DNA of 64,000 nt from Curtobacterium sp. HSID17257 (GTDB lineage Bacteria > Actinomycetota > Actinomycetes > Actinomycetales > Microbacteriaceae): positions 62,001 to 126,000 of the forward strand of contig NZ_RBLU01000001.1 of the NCBI RefSeq assembly GCF_003989515.1. The letters are read 5' to 3'. A program made the position numbers and the translations under genes. Below the pieces are notes generated by a model. That model was not told the DNA's origin. It was given only the letters and a program-made list of their open reading frames with translations, and did no database searches. Every line of letters starts with the position of its first letter. Position 1 is the first letter of the stretch. Of this stretch, positions 7,909 through 16,922 are shown one piece after another.

Positions 7909-9204
7909 ATGAGCACACCCGAACCCGGCAGCCCCGCACTGCTGAACCCGGAAGAGGGCATCACCCAGCCCGTCAGCACCGTCAAGGTGGGGATCGGCTA
8001 CCAGGTCGCACTGTTCCTCGGACAGTTCGGTCTGTTCGTGGCGCTCATGGCCCCGGTCTACGTCAGCATGCAGATCAAGGCGCAGGCCCTGGTCGGCGAC
8101 GACGCGGCGAACGTCATCGGCTCCGTGCTGCCGATCGGTGCGTTCGGCGCGCTCATCATGAACCCGCTGGCCGGTGCGCTGTCCGACCGGACCCGCACGC
8201 GCTGGGGTCGCCGTCGCCCGTGGCTGCTCGGCGGCGTGGTGGTCTTCGCGATCGCGCTCGCCTGGATCGCCTACGCGCCCGACGTCCTCAACCTGACGCT
8301 CGGCTGGCTGCTCGCGCAGCTCGCCGCGAACGCCACGCTCGCCACCCTGCTCGCGAGCTTCGCCGACAACGTCCCGCAGCTCCAGCGCGGCCGGGCGTCG
8401 AGCATCATCGCGCTCGCGCAGAACATCGCCGTGCTCGCCGGCACGTACCTGTCGGTGTTCTTCGTGGCGAACCTGCCGGTCCTGTTCATCGCCCCGGGCG
8501 TCCTGGCGATCGTCCTGGTCGTCGTGTACGCCCTGGTCGCCCGTGACGACCTGCCGACCTACAAGCTCAAGCCGTTCACCTGGATCAACCTCATCTCGTC
8601 GTTCTGGACGAACCCGATCAAGAACCCCGACTTCGCGTTCGCGTGGTGGTCGCGCTTCCTGATCATCCTCGCGACGTTCATGTTCACGACGTACCGCCTG
8701 CTCTACATGCAGGAGCACCTCGGGATCGACAACCTGAAGGACGCCACCGAGGCGGTCGCGTTCGGCGTGCTCCTCTACACGCTCGCGCTGCTCGTCAGCG
8801 CGGCGCTCTCCGGCTGGGCGTCGGACAGGATCGGCCGCCGCAAGGTCTTCGTCGGTGGCTCGACCGCGCTGTTCGCGGTCGGCCTGGTGATCCTCGCCCA
8901 CGCCGACACCGTGACCGGCTTCTACGTCGCCGAGGTCGTCATGGGCTTCGCCTACGGCATCTACTCGGCCATCGACACCGCGCTCGTCGTGGACGTGCTG
9001 CCGAACGCCGACCGCCCGGGCAAGGACCTCGGTGTGATCAACATCGCCAACGCGCTGCCACAGTCGCTCGCACCCGCCATCTCGCTCTTCTTCCTGAAGA
9101 TCGGCAGCAGTCACCCCGACAACTACGAGCTCATGTGCTGGGCCGCCGGGATCGTCGCCCTGCTGGGCGCCCTGGTGGTCATCCCGATCAAGCGGGTCCG
9201 CTGA
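7909..9204 (+). CDS. MFS sugar transporter (GPH/SLC45-like)
   Basis: This 431-residue protein has 12 predicted membrane segments and a motif-A-like loop SDRTRTRWGRRRPWLLGG near residue 92. That sequence is typical of the SLC45/glycoside-cation symporter branch of MFS. It likely imports a glycoside or sugar that the divergent oxidoreductase/isomerase pair processes. AAGGAGG at 7899-7905 is a strong ribosome site. A palindromic terminator lies 24 bases after the stop. Confidence 0.87.
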   Translation: MSTPEPGSPALLNPEEGITQPVSTVKVGIGYQVALFLGQFGLFVALMAPVYVSMQIKAQALVGDDAANVIGSVLPIGAFGALIMNPLAGALSDRTRTRWGRRRPWLLGGVVVFAIALAWIAYAPDVLNLTLGWLLAQLAANATLATLLASFADNVPQLQRGRASSIIALAQNIAVLAGTYLSVFFVANLPVLFIAPGVLAIVLVVVYALVARDDLPTYKLKPFTWINLISSFWTNPIKNPDFAFAWWSRFLIILATFMFTTYRLLYMQEHLGIDNLKDATEAVAFGVLLYTLALLVSAALSGWASDRIGRRKVFVGGSTALFAVGLVILAHADTVTGFYVAEVVMGFAYGIYSAIDTALVVDVLPNADRPGKDLGVINIANALPQSLAPAISLFFLKIGSSHPDNYELMCWAAGIVALLGALVVIPIKRVR

Positions 9205-9228
9205 CGCCCGTCGCGGGTCGCCACCACT

Positions 9229-9276
9229 GACGGACGGGAGGCGCGGTGCCAGCTGGCACCGCGCCTCCAGTCCGTC
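9229..9276. terminator. 48-bp near-perfect palindrome terminator
   Basis: Its core, GGAGGCGCGGTGCCAG plus the complement, is identical to that at 5692-5729. Here the arms extend to 24 bases with one mismatched pair (9236/9269). It lies after the symporter gene and before the carboxylesterase promoter. Confidence 0.8.
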
Positions 9277-9314
9277 TGCCGTACGTCCGCAGGTCGCGCC
9301 GTTAGCGTGGGTCG

Positions 9315-10637
9315 GTGCCAACCACCGACACCCGTCCCTTCGACTCCCCGGCCGGCACGATCGAGGCGGTCGTCGACGGCGAGGTGACCCGCGCCCTCGG
9401 GATCCCGTACGCGCAGGCCGACCGCTTCGCACCGCCGACGCCGCAGCCGCCGTTCCCCGAGCCGTTCCGCGCCGACACCCCGGCGCCCGTCCCGCCGCAG
9501 CCGAGCGCGACCTCCGTCGACCAGCTCCTGCCGTCGATGGACCACCTGCGGGTCGACGAGCACTGCCAGCGCCTCAGCATCACGGTGCCCTCGGACGTCC
9601 GACCCGACGAGCGCCTGCCGGTGATGGTGTGGGTGCACGGTGGGTCCTACGTGCTCGGCGGCGGTGACCTGCCGATCCACGACGCGCACGACCTGGTGGC
9701 GGAGCAGCGCGTGGTCGTCGTCACGGTGACGTACCGACTCGGCGTGCTCGGGTTCCTCGGCGACGGCGGGACGGTGCCGGCGAACCTCGGCCTGCTCGAC
9801 CTGGTCGAGGCGTTCCGGTGGGTGCAGCGGAACATCGCGGCGTTCGGCGGCGACCCCGCCGCGGTGACGGCGTTCGGGCAGTCCGCAGGAGCCGACGCGA
9901 TCGCGCACCTCATGATCAGCGAGGGTGCGTGCGGGCTGTTCCGTCGGGCGATCGTGCAGAGCGCACCGCTCGGGCTGTCGCGGGGCCGAGCGCGGATGAA
10001 CCGGGCGATGGTCCGGGCCGTCGGAGCGGTCGCGGGAGACGCCCCGCTCGACGAGGTCCTCGAGCGGCAGGCCCGCGCGACGAGGGCCGGCGGTCGGTAC
10101 GGCCTGGCCGGCGGGATGCCGTTCGGCACGCAGTACGGGTTCGCGCCGCTGCCCGCCGAACGTGACACCGACCGGGCCTGGCGCTCCGTCGCCCCCGACG
10201 TCGACGTGCTCATCGGGTCCGGCTCCGACGAGGCGGGCATGTACGTGCCGCTCGTCCCCGGGCTCCGGACGGCGGCGCGGTCCCGACCGCTGCGGTCGCT
10301 GCTGCGGTGGCTGCTCGTCCGGCCGCTGTCCGAGGTGATCTACGGTCGCGATGCACGACGCTTCGCCGCTCGGCACCGGGAGGCCGGTGGTCGGGCGACG
10401 GTGTACCGGCTGCTGCGGCACCCGTCGGTCGCGCCGGTCGGTGCGGTGCACATGAGCGACCTGCCGCTGCTGCTCGGCGGACGGACGGCGTGGGTCGGCA
10501 GCCGGTTCGTTCCGGAGCGGGACTGGCCGGAGGTCGACCGGCGCGGACGGGCACTGCGGGCGATCTGGGCGGAGTTCGCGCGGACCGGACGGGTGACCAC
10601 GGCGGACGACGAGACGCTGGTGTTCGACCGGGGGTGA
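9315..10637 (+). CDS. carboxylesterase family protein (type B)
   Basis: This 440-residue type-B carboxylesterase has the oxyanion motif WVHGGSYVLGG near residue 110 and NLGLLDLVEAFRWVQRNIAAFGGD near 157. The nucleophile lies in FGQSAGAD and the acid region in IGSGSDEAGMY. The GTG start sits exactly 6 bases after a TAGCGT hexamer (9303-9308), so the mRNA is probably leaderless. Members hydrolyse carboxylic esters; the substrate is unknown. It is somewhat short compared with the usual roughly 500 residues. Confidence 0.88.
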   Translation: MPTTDTRPFDSPAGTIEAVVDGEVTRALGIPYAQADRFAPPTPQPPFPEPFRADTPAPVPPQPSATSVDQLLPSMDHLRVDEHCQRLSITVPSDVRPDERLPVMVWVHGGSYVLGGGDLPIHDAHDLVAEQRVVVVTVTYRLGVLGFLGDGGTVPANLGLLDLVEAFRWVQRNIAAFGGDPAAVTAFGQSAGADAIAHLMISEGACGLFRRAIVQSAPLGLSRGRARMNRAMVRAVGAVAGDAPLDEVLERQARATRAGGRYGLAGGMPFGTQYGFAPLPAERDTDRAWRSVAPDVDVLIGSGSDEAGMYVPLVPGLRTAARSRPLRSLLRWLLVRPLSEVIYGRDARRFAARHREAGGRATVYRLLRHPSVAPVGAVHMSDLPLLLGGRTAWVGSRFVPERDWPEVDRRGRALRAIWAEFARTGRVTTADDETLVFDRG

Positions 10638-10667
10638 CCCACCGGGCCCGCGCAGGCTGCACGGCGA

Positions 10668-10688
10668 GGGGCCGGGGCACTCGGCCCC
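10668..10688. terminator. hairpin terminator between convergent genes
   Basis: GGGGCCG-GGGCACT-CGGCCCC forms a 7-bp all-GC stem. It lies between the carboxylesterase stop at 10637 and the convergent monooxygenase stop at 10724. Confidence 0.6.
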
Positions 10689-10723
10689 GACCCCCGCGAC
10701 GGTGTGCTGCGGTGTCGCGGCGC

Positions 10724-11968
10724 TCAGCCGCGACGCGTCGCCCCGATCGCCCAGACCCGGGGCGGTTCGACCCCGTTGACGGCGTGGTCGCCGACGATCC
10801 GGGCCTTGAACACCCACGGGTTGTGGCTCCCCGCGGTGCGGGCGTTCCGCCAGTGCCGGTCGAGGTTCTTCGTCGTGCTCACACCCGAGGCCGCGAGGGC
10901 GTCGAACAGGTGTGACGTCGCCGTGGTCGCGAGGGACGTGAGCGCGACCTGCGCCTGTGCGGTCGCGAGCTCGGCGCGGTCGTTGCGTCGCTCGTCCTCG
11001 GCCTCGTCGAGGGCAGCACCCTCGTACGCGGCCTGCAGCGCCTCGGCCGCCCGGTCGACGATCGCGGTCGCCGCGAAACCGGCCGCGGACACCTCGCCGA
11101 CGACCTGCAGGATCTGCGGGTCCGCGGCGAAGCTGTCGGCGTTGCCGTGCGAGAACACCCGGTTGCGGTTCCGGACCTGCAGCGCGATCTCCCGCTCGGC
11201 GGCCAGGACGGAGCCGGCGAGCACGGTGAGGAGCACCGCCTGGTAGAACGCGGTCTGGTACTTGAACCGGTCGTCGAACAGCACGACCGCGTCGGCCTGC
11301 ACGACGGCGTCGGTGAACGTGCTCGTCCCCGAGCCCGTGGTCCGCTGGCCGAAGCCGTCCCAGTCGTCCGAGTGGCCGACCCCCGGCTGGTGTGCGTCGA
11401 CGATCGCGATGACCCGGTCGCCGGTGTCGGTGCGCTCGGCGTACGTGTCGATCCAGTCCGCGAAGATGCTGCCCGTCGAGTAGTACTTCTGCCCGCTGAT
11501 GCGGAAGGTGCCGTCGTCCTGCGGCGTGACCTTCGTGACGACGTCGCCGATCTGCACGGCCCCGACCTCGGTCCAGGAGTTGCCGGCGATCTCGCCCCGA
11601 CCGAAGCGTTCGAGCCAGGCATCGCGTTCGCCGGAGCGCCCGACGAGACGGTCCTCGACGAGGGCGAAGTGCCCGCGCAGGGCCTGCGGGATGTTGCTGT
11701 CCGCGGCCGCGAGCTCGGTGAGCAGGCGGAAGAGCTGCGGGAGGGTCGCGCCCGCGCCACCGAACGCGACGGGGACGCGGACCGCGCCGAACCCGGCGGC
11801 TGCGAGTTCGCGGATCTCGTCGAAGGGGAGCCGGTGGTCCTGCTCCCGCTCGGAGGCGCCGGCGGCGATGCGGTCGAAGATCGGCCGGAAGCGGCCGGCC
11901 AGGGTCTCGTAGTCGACCGGTGCGGTGGTCTGGGCGGTGCCGAGCTGGTCGGCCGTGGTGTCGGTCAT
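10724..11968 (-). CDS. DszC/SfnB-like flavin-dependent monooxygenase (acyl-CoA dehydrogenase fold)
   Basis: Starting at the ATG at 11968, this 414-residue protein has the acyl-CoA dehydrogenase fold. The flavin-site stretch ISGQKYYSTGSIFADW and the C-terminal RHWRNARTAGSHNPW are typical of the FMNH2-dependent DszC/SfnB branch. Those enzymes oxygenate sulfur or nitrogen compounds rather than dehydrogenate acyl-CoA. A flavin reductase partner would be needed and is not visible nearby. It is followed upstream on the same strand, 37 bases away, by an AmiS/UreI-type membrane protein. A role in using sulfonated or amide sulfur/nitrogen sources is inference. Confidence 0.85.
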   Translation of the reverse strand: MTDTTADQLGTAQTTAPVDYETLAGRFRPIFDRIAAGASEREQDHRLPFDEIRELAAAGFGAVRVPVAFGGAGATLPQLFRLLTELAAADSNIPQALRGHFALVEDRLVGRSGERDAWLERFGRGEIAGNSWTEVGAVQIGDVVTKVTPQDDGTFRISGQKYYSTGSIFADWIDTYAERTDTGDRVIAIVDAHQPGVGHSDDWDGFGQRTTGSGTSTFTDAVVQADAVVLFDDRFKYQTAFYQAVLLTVLAGSVLAAEREIALQVRNRNRVFSHGNADSFAADPQILQVVGEVSAAGFAATAIVDRAAEALQAAYEGAALDEAEDERRNDRAELATAQAQVALTSLATTATSHLFDALAASGVSTTKNLDRHWRNARTAGSHNPWVFKARIVGDHAVNGVEPPRVWAIGATRRG

Positions 11969-12005
11969 GGTGTCGTGCCTTCCGGGTTGCGTGTGCGGGT
12001 GCTGT

Positions 12006-12644
12006 TCAGGCGGTGGCCGTCGGCGTGACGACCGGGGGCTGGGCGGCGGTCGACGGTGCTCGCCGACCCCCGCGTCGGGAGAGCACGGCCGCGCCGACGA
12101 AGACGACGACCGCGACCAGGGCGGCGCCGACCGTCCACCCGGCCCCGACCGGCCACCGACCGGAGAGCCCGAGGAGCGCCGGCACGGTCGTGGTGGTCTG
12201 GCTGGCGAGGACGAGGGCCCACGCGGTGTACCGGCCGAGATCACGACCCAGGGCGAGCAGGAGGAAGAAGAGCGTCCAGAGCCCAGCCCAGGTCGCCCAC
12301 AGCACGGCGAGGACCGGGTCGACGGTGACGTTCGTGACCGCGAAGACGACGGCGATCGCGGCGACGAGGCCGCAGAACCAGCCGAGTCCCGTCGAGCCGA
12401 GCCCCGCGAGCGTGTCGATCCCCACGTACAGGTAGGTGAGGCCGAAGAGGAACGTCCCCGCGATCGAGAGCAGGACGGGCAGCGACCCGTCGGCCGTGAC
12501 GGCGACGGCCGTGCACAGCACGAGCTGCAACCCGCCGATCAGGACGTTGAACACACCGCTGTCACGGCCGGGGACCCGACCGAGCAGGGTGAGCCCGTTG
12601 ATGAGCAGTGCCGCTCCGGAGAGCACCAAGCAGATGTACGCCAT
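12006..12644 (-). CDS. AmiS/UreI-family membrane protein
   Basis: This 212-residue polytopic protein opens with LSGAALLINGLTLLG and continues with GVFNVLIGGLQL, the signature order of the AmiS/UreI family. Those proteins are proton-gated urea or short-chain-amide channels. About six membrane helices are followed by a short polar tail. No urease or amidase gene is in the window. It precedes the DszC-like monooxygenase on the same strand, so the channel may import that enzyme's substrate. Confidence 0.82.
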   Translation of the reverse strand: MAYICLVLSGAALLINGLTLLGRVPGRDSGVFNVLIGGLQLVLCTAVAVTADGSLPVLLSIAGTFLFGLTYLYVGIDTLAGLGSTGLGWFCGLVAAIAVVFAVTNVTVDPVLAVLWATWAGLWTLFFLLLALGRDLGRYTAWALVLASQTTTTVPALLGLSGRWPVGAGWTVGAALVAVVVFVGAAVLSRRGGRRAPSTAAQPPVVTPTATA

Positions 12645-12804
12645 GCCGACGACCGTGGCAGCGAGGCGACGGCCGCGGAAGGGTTGTGTCGGACTGTGTC
12701 CGACGGTGACGATCCGTGACGCCGAGCGCTCACCCCTCTGCCGACGTCGCTCGCCCCCGGACGGGAGGTCGCGCGGACACCGCTCGGTGGGCAGGATCGA
12801 CCAC

Positions 12805-13389
12805 ATGCCCGACGCCGACCTCCGCGCCCGCATCGTCGCCGGTGCCGCCGATGCCTTCCGTGACGGCGACTTCCACGCGGTCGGACCGGACGACGTCGCA
12901 CGTGCCGCGGACGTCCCCGTCGCCGAGGTGCACCGCGTGTTCCCGTCGTGGGAGCTGCTCGTCGTGGCCGTCGTCGACCGCTGGGCCAAGGCCGGCCGCG
13001 ACGCACTCCGCGGGGTCGCCGAGCAGGACGGGGCCGTCGCCTACCTCCGGGCACGGCTCGACCGCGGTCACCAGCACCCCGCGATCGTCCGGGTCCGCAT
13101 CGCGCTGCTGAGCGCCACCTCGACCCCGGGCCACCCGGCCTCGGGATGGTTCCGGCAGCAGTACACGATGCTGTTCGAGGACGTGACGCTCGCGCTCGTG
13201 CGTGACGTCATCGCCGGCCGTGAGCCGCGGGGTGTCTCACCGCGGCACGCGGCCGAGCAGCTCGTCGCGCTCTTCGAGGGGCTCCAGCTGCAGGCGATGC
13301 TCCGCGACGACGCCGACCTGCTCGCCGGGTGGGACCGCGCGGTCGCCCGCATGCGGGCCGGGTGGGCGGCGGCCGCCGTCAGCGCCTGA
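12805..13389 (+). CDS. TetR-family transcriptional regulator
   Basis: This 194-residue protein has an N-terminal helix-turn-helix of TetR type (VGPDDVARAADVPVAEVHRVFPSW around residues 27-50) and an all-helical ligand domain. The ATG at 12805 lies 7 bases after a CAGGAT hexamer, suggesting a leaderless mRNA. The 160-bp space to the divergent AmiS-like gene makes that operon its likely target. The final 11 bases overlap the convergent DUF4184 gene. Confidence 0.82.
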   Translation: MPDADLRARIVAGAADAFRDGDFHAVGPDDVARAADVPVAEVHRVFPSWELLVVAVVDRWAKAGRDALRGVAEQDGAVAYLRARLDRGHQHPAIVRVRIALLSATSTPGHPASGWFRQQYTMLFEDVTLALVRDVIAGREPRGVSPRHAAEQLVALFEGLQLQAMLRDDADLLAGWDRAVARMRAGWAAAAVSA

Positions 13390-14140
13390 GGCGAGCCGAG
13401 CCTGCTCGCGCGACGAGCAGCGCGACGGCGCCGACGACCAGTACCGCCCCCACGAGTGCCGGCACCCGGAACGCGAGTGCGGTGACGGTCCCGCCGATCC
13501 CCGCACCCCCGAGCAGCGCACGCGTACCGACGGCCAGCGCCAGCACGACGACCAGGGCCAGGGCAGCGATCGGCACGAGGCGTTCGGAGGGACGAAGGGG
13601 CTCCGCAGGCCCGACGTCGGCCCGCCGCCACCACACCGCGGCGACGACGAGCAGTGCCAGCAGTCCGAGCACGCTCGAGACGTCCTGCAGGAAGAAGGGC
13701 AGTGGGTAGCCGCCGACGGTGGTCTCACGGAGTGCCGGCCAGGCCAGGACCACGAAGCCGTGCGGGTGCGTGAAGCCGTCCCACACGACGTGCGTCACGC
13801 TGCCGAGCACGCATCCGACGACGACGAGCAGCACGTCCCGCGCGGTGAGGACGGGTCGACGACCCCACCCGGACGGCAGCCGTCGTCGCAGTCCGGGGAC
13901 GACCGGAGCCCAGGCCGGTCGCACGAGGAACCACCACACGGCGAGCACGGCGAGGGAGACGGCGAGGTCGATCGTCGGGATGCCCCACCAGGAGTGGGCG
14001 TCCTCGTAGCGTGGCAGGAACGGTGCGAAGAGCACGGCGTCGGGTGCCATCGACCCGACCGCGACGGCGGCGACCGGCAGGAGGGTCCGGCGGGCGGCGA
14101 GGGCCACGACCGCGTGGCTGACGGTGAAGGGCACGGTCAC
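13379..14140 (-). CDS. DUF4184 family membrane protein
   Basis: This 253-residue integral membrane protein begins with VPFTVSHAVVALAAR and AVGSMAPDAVLF, the conserved start of the DUF4184 family. It has about six helices and a central GSVTHVVWDGFTH. The His/Asp pattern resembles membrane-bound metal-dependent hydrolase-like proteins such as YdjM/LexA-binding inner membrane proteins. The function is unknown. It lies 8 bases downstream of the esterase on the same strand. Confidence 0.78.
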   Translation of the reverse strand: MTVPFTVSHAVVALAARRTLLPVAAVAVGSMAPDAVLFAPFLPRYEDAHSWWGIPTIDLAVSLAVLAVWWFLVRPAWAPVVPGLRRRLPSGWGRRPVLTARDVLLVVVGCVLGSVTHVVWDGFTHPHGFVVLAWPALRETTVGGYPLPFFLQDVSSVLGLLALLVVAAVWWRRADVGPAEPLRPSERLVPIAALALVVVLALAVGTRALLGGAGIGGTVTALAFRVPALVGAVLVVGAVALLVARAGSARLRR

Positions 14141-14147
14141 GTCCTCG

Positions 14148-15449
14148 TCATCGGGTCAGGTGCGTGCGGTGCATGAACCACTCGACGCCCTCGGCCAGGG
14201 CGACGCCGGCGGTGTGCCAGTCGTGCCCACCGTCCTCGACGATCCGTTCGGTCACCTGCATGCCCGCAGCGCGTGCGGCGGCCACGACCTTCGGGACCAC
14301 CGGTCCGTACCGGCTGTCGTCGGCGCCGGCGGCCACGAACGCGGCGGAGTCGCGGTACGGCGCTCCCTCGGCGAGCACCCGGAGCGGCTGGGCGGCCTCG
14401 TACGCTGCGCTGTCGCCGTGGAAACCCCTCGAGATGGTGTCCTCGCGGTCCTGCAGCACCGGTCCGATCTGCCCGGAGACGTCGATCCACGACCCGAAGC
14501 GCTCGGGGTGACCGGCGCCGAGCTGCAGGGCGCAGGTACCGCCCTGCGAGAAGCCGGCGATCGCCCAGTCCTGGGCGCGGGTTGCGGCGTGCAGGTGCTC
14601 GTGCACCCAGGTCGGGACGTCGCTCGTCAGGTAGGTGGCGCTGTTCCCGAGCGGACCGTCGACGCACATCGGGTTGTTCGAGGCGCGGGCGAGCTGGTCG
14701 GGCATCACGACGATCGGCGCGAGCCCGTGGTTCCGCTGGGCGATCGCGTCGAGCCGGGTCGCCATCCGACCGGCCTCGATGATGTTCGCCGGGGCCGCAC
14801 CGGGGCCCTGCCCGGACAGCATCACGACCACGGGCAGCTCGGGGGCGTGCTCGACGAGTGCGGCCGGCGGCAGCCAGACGATGGCCGGTCGGGCGTGGAA
14901 GTGCGAGACCGCACCGGGGATCCGCACCGACCCGTAGCGGCCGTGGGACGGCATGTCGTGCGGCGGTCGCCAGCTCGCGGCGTCGACCGGGGACGACCCC
15001 GGGTCCGGGTCGTCCGGCAGGCGCAGGGGTGGCACGTGGGACTGCCCCAGCGCGTCGGCGATCGTGGGGAAGAGCCCGGCGTCCCGGTTCACCGCGAGCC
15101 CGCCGGACAGCAGGGCGAGGGGCACCAGCAGCGCGGCGACCACTCTGGTCGTCCATCTGCCCCGGCGCGCGCCGCCGCCGCGCACCAGTCCGACGACGGC
15201 GACGCCGAGCAGGGCGCAGACCACGCCCGTCCAGACCCGGTCGACCCAGGTCGGCGGGACCCCGAGCACGTCGAGGACGTCGCCGAGGAACCAGGACAGC
15301 GCCGCACCGACCAGTGCACCCGCCACGATCGCGATCGCCGCCCAGCGCCAGGACCGGCGGACGGCGGTGAGCACGAGGACGGCGGCGAGCAGGGTCAGGG
15401 CGTAGAGGGGCAGCAGGACGTGGGCGGACAGGAGCGGCAGGGTGGTCAC
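14148..15449 (-). CDS. membrane-anchored esterase (esterase D/mycolyltransferase-like)
   Basis: This 433-residue protein has four hydrophobic helices in the first 130 residues, followed by an exported alpha/beta hydrolase domain of the putative-esterase (PF00756) type. The nucleophile elbow WAIAGFSQGGTCAL has Ser in GFSQG, and the C-terminal GGHDWH supplies His. Homologous actinobacterial proteins act on the cell surface; mycolyl transfer is unlikely in an organism without mycolates. The substrate is unknown. Confidence 0.83.
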   Translation of the reverse strand: MTTLPLLSAHVLLPLYALTLLAAVLVLTAVRRSWRWAAIAIVAGALVGAALSWFLGDVLDVLGVPPTWVDRVWTGVVCALLGVAVVGLVRGGGARRGRWTTRVVAALLVPLALLSGGLAVNRDAGLFPTIADALGQSHVPPLRLPDDPDPGSSPVDAASWRPPHDMPSHGRYGSVRIPGAVSHFHARPAIVWLPPAALVEHAPELPVVVMLSGQGPGAAPANIIEAGRMATRLDAIAQRNHGLAPIVVMPDQLARASNNPMCVDGPLGNSATYLTSDVPTWVHEHLHAATRAQDWAIAGFSQGGTCALQLGAGHPERFGSWIDVSGQIGPVLQDREDTISRGFHGDSAAYEAAQPLRVLAEGAPYRDSAAFVAAGADDSRYGPVVPKVVAAARAAGMQVTERIVEDGGHDWHTAGVALAEGVEWFMHRTHLTR

Positions 15450-15754
15450 GGGCGGGTCCGGCGGTCGGGACGCTCTCGGGCATCCGACGGGAGACGGGAC
15501 AGGAGCGGCGTGGTCCAGTGACCGTAGCGAGTCGAGGTGTCCGGGAATGCTCCGGGACGGCGTTCCCCGGTGCTCTCCCGGCTGATCCTGAGCGATCCTG
15601 CACGCGAGGTGGTCGGTCGACGGGGCGGGCCTGTCCGACCGGCCAGCTCCGGGTGGTCCGTCGGCCGTGCGGAGGTCCGCACCGACCCCGCACCGGAGGG
15701 TGGTCGGCGGCGCGTCTGGGTGTGCCCTCCGGGCGATCCTGGCAAGGTCGGCGG
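15450..15754. other. divergent intergenic region
   Basis: These 305 bases separate the esterase (-) from a NUDIX gene (+). I see no convincing gene. A CAAGGT hexamer at 15743-15748 stands 6 bases before the NUDIX ATG and may be its -10 element. GATCCTG occurs twice and CGATCCTGGC once, without clear meaning. Confidence 0.4.
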
Positions 15755-16189
15755 ATGGAGTACACGGACTACGACACCCGGCTCGCCGCCTACGGCGTGA
15801 TCACCGAGGGCGACCGCGTGCTCCTGGCCCGACTGCGGATCCCGGAGGCCGGCACGTGGACGCTGCCGGGCGGTGGCGTCGAGTTCGACGAGACCGTCGA
15901 GCAGGCCGTCGTCCGCGAGGTCCTCGAGGAGACCGGGTACGAGGCGACGTGCGGTCCGCTCCTCGGCATCCGGCACCACATCGTGCCGAAGGAACGCCGG
16001 ATGCACGACACCGGGCGACCGATGAAGGCCGTGCAGGTGGTGTTCCGTGTGACCGTCACCGGCGGCGAGCTCCGCAACGAGGCCGACGGCTCGACCGACG
16101 AGGCCGCGTGGGTGCCGATCGCCGAGCTGCCCCACCGCCGGCACGGGCTGCTCGTGCCGATCGCCCTCGAGTGGGCACGACGACCGTGA
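15755..16189 (+). CDS. NUDIX hydrolase
   Basis: This 144-residue protein has a full NUDIX box at residues 40-62: G-x5-E-x7-REVLEETGYE. Family members cleave nucleoside diphosphates linked to other moieties, with Mg2+ bound by the box glutamates. The start at 15755 places the beta-strand TRLAAYGVI at the N terminus as expected. The stop overlaps the GTG of the next gene (GTGA), so the two are coupled. Confidence 0.88.
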   Translation: MEYTDYDTRLAAYGVITEGDRVLLARLRIPEAGTWTLPGGGVEFDETVEQAVVREVLEETGYEATCGPLLGIRHHIVPKERRMHDTGRPMKAVQVVFRVTVTGGELRNEADGSTDEAAWVPIAELPHRRHGLLVPIALEWARRP

Positions 16190-16536
16190 GCGGCGAGGCC
16201 ACCGACCTGTCCGCCCGGCTCTGGGACGAGCGAGCCCTGCTCGGCGACCTGGTCACCGCTGCGGCCGAGCCGGACCGCACCGGTCAGCTGCTCGACCGGC
16301 TGCGCGCGCTGCGCCTGGAGCAGGACGTGCTCGTGCACGCCCTCGCCGAGCAGTGGGGCACCGACCCGGAGACCGCCACGCTCCGGTCGATCGAGCGCGT
16401 CGCGCCCGTGCCGTGGGACCTCCTCCTGCCCGAGCACCTGACGGCCCTGGCGGACCTGACCGCCGAGGTCGACGCGCTGCTGCCCCCCGGGGCCCTCCGC
16501 GACACCTGGGACCGGATCAGCCCTCGAGCACGCTGA
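16186..16536 (+). CDS. hypothetical alpha-helical protein
   Basis: A GTG start inside the NUDIX stop (GTGA overlap) gives 116 residues rich in Leu, Ala, Glu and Arg, mostly predicted helix. It has short heptad-like stretches ([19 protein letters not shown]) and no membrane segment. I do not recognise it. A GTG at 16171 is an alternative start. Coupling to the NUDIX gene is the only functional hint. The 3' end overlaps the convergent VOC gene by 20 bases. Confidence 0.6.
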   Translation: MSGEATDLSARLWDERALLGDLVTAAAEPDRTGQLLDRLRALRLEQDVLVHALAEQWGTDPETATLRSIERVAPVPWDLLLPEHLTALADLTAEVDALLPPGALRDTWDRISPRAR

Positions 16537-16885
16537 GCACGTTGCCCGACGGGTCGGTGAACCACGCGATGAGCGGCCCGCCGTGCCGGTTCACCCCGCG
16601 CTCGTCCGTCACGCCCTCGTACTGCAGGAAGCGCACGCCCTTCGCCGACAGCTCGTCCACGGCGGCGTCGACGTCCGGCACCGGGAAGTTCAGCACCGTG
16701 AACGACGCCGGCTCGTGCGCGGGCCCCTTCGGGTACACCAGGACCCCGGGCCCGGCGCCGAGGTGCAACACGAGCATGCCGTGGTTATCGCTCACCGGCA
16801 GCCCGAGGACGCCCTCGTAGAAGGCCCGGGCGTCGGGGACGTCCCGCACCGAGAACCCGCTGAACGCCGTCGTCGCATCGACCAT
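16517..16885 (-). CDS. VOC-family (glyoxalase/dioxygenase-fold) protein
   Basis: This 122-residue single-module vicinal-oxygen-chelate protein contains [19 protein letters not shown] at the start and [12 protein letters not shown] at the end, typical of glyoxalase/bleomycin-resistance-like folds. Metal-binding identity and substrate cannot be fixed from sequence. Confidence 0.82.
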   Translation of the reverse strand: MVDATTAFSGFSVRDVPDARAFYEGVLGLPVSDNHGMLVLHLGAGPGVLVYPKGPAHEPASFTVLNFPVPDVDAAVDELSAKGVRFLQYEGVTDERGVNRHGGPLIAWFTDPSGNVLSVLEG

Positions 16886-16922
16886 ACGGCCAGTGAACCA
16901 CCGCTCCTGTCAGGATGGGACC

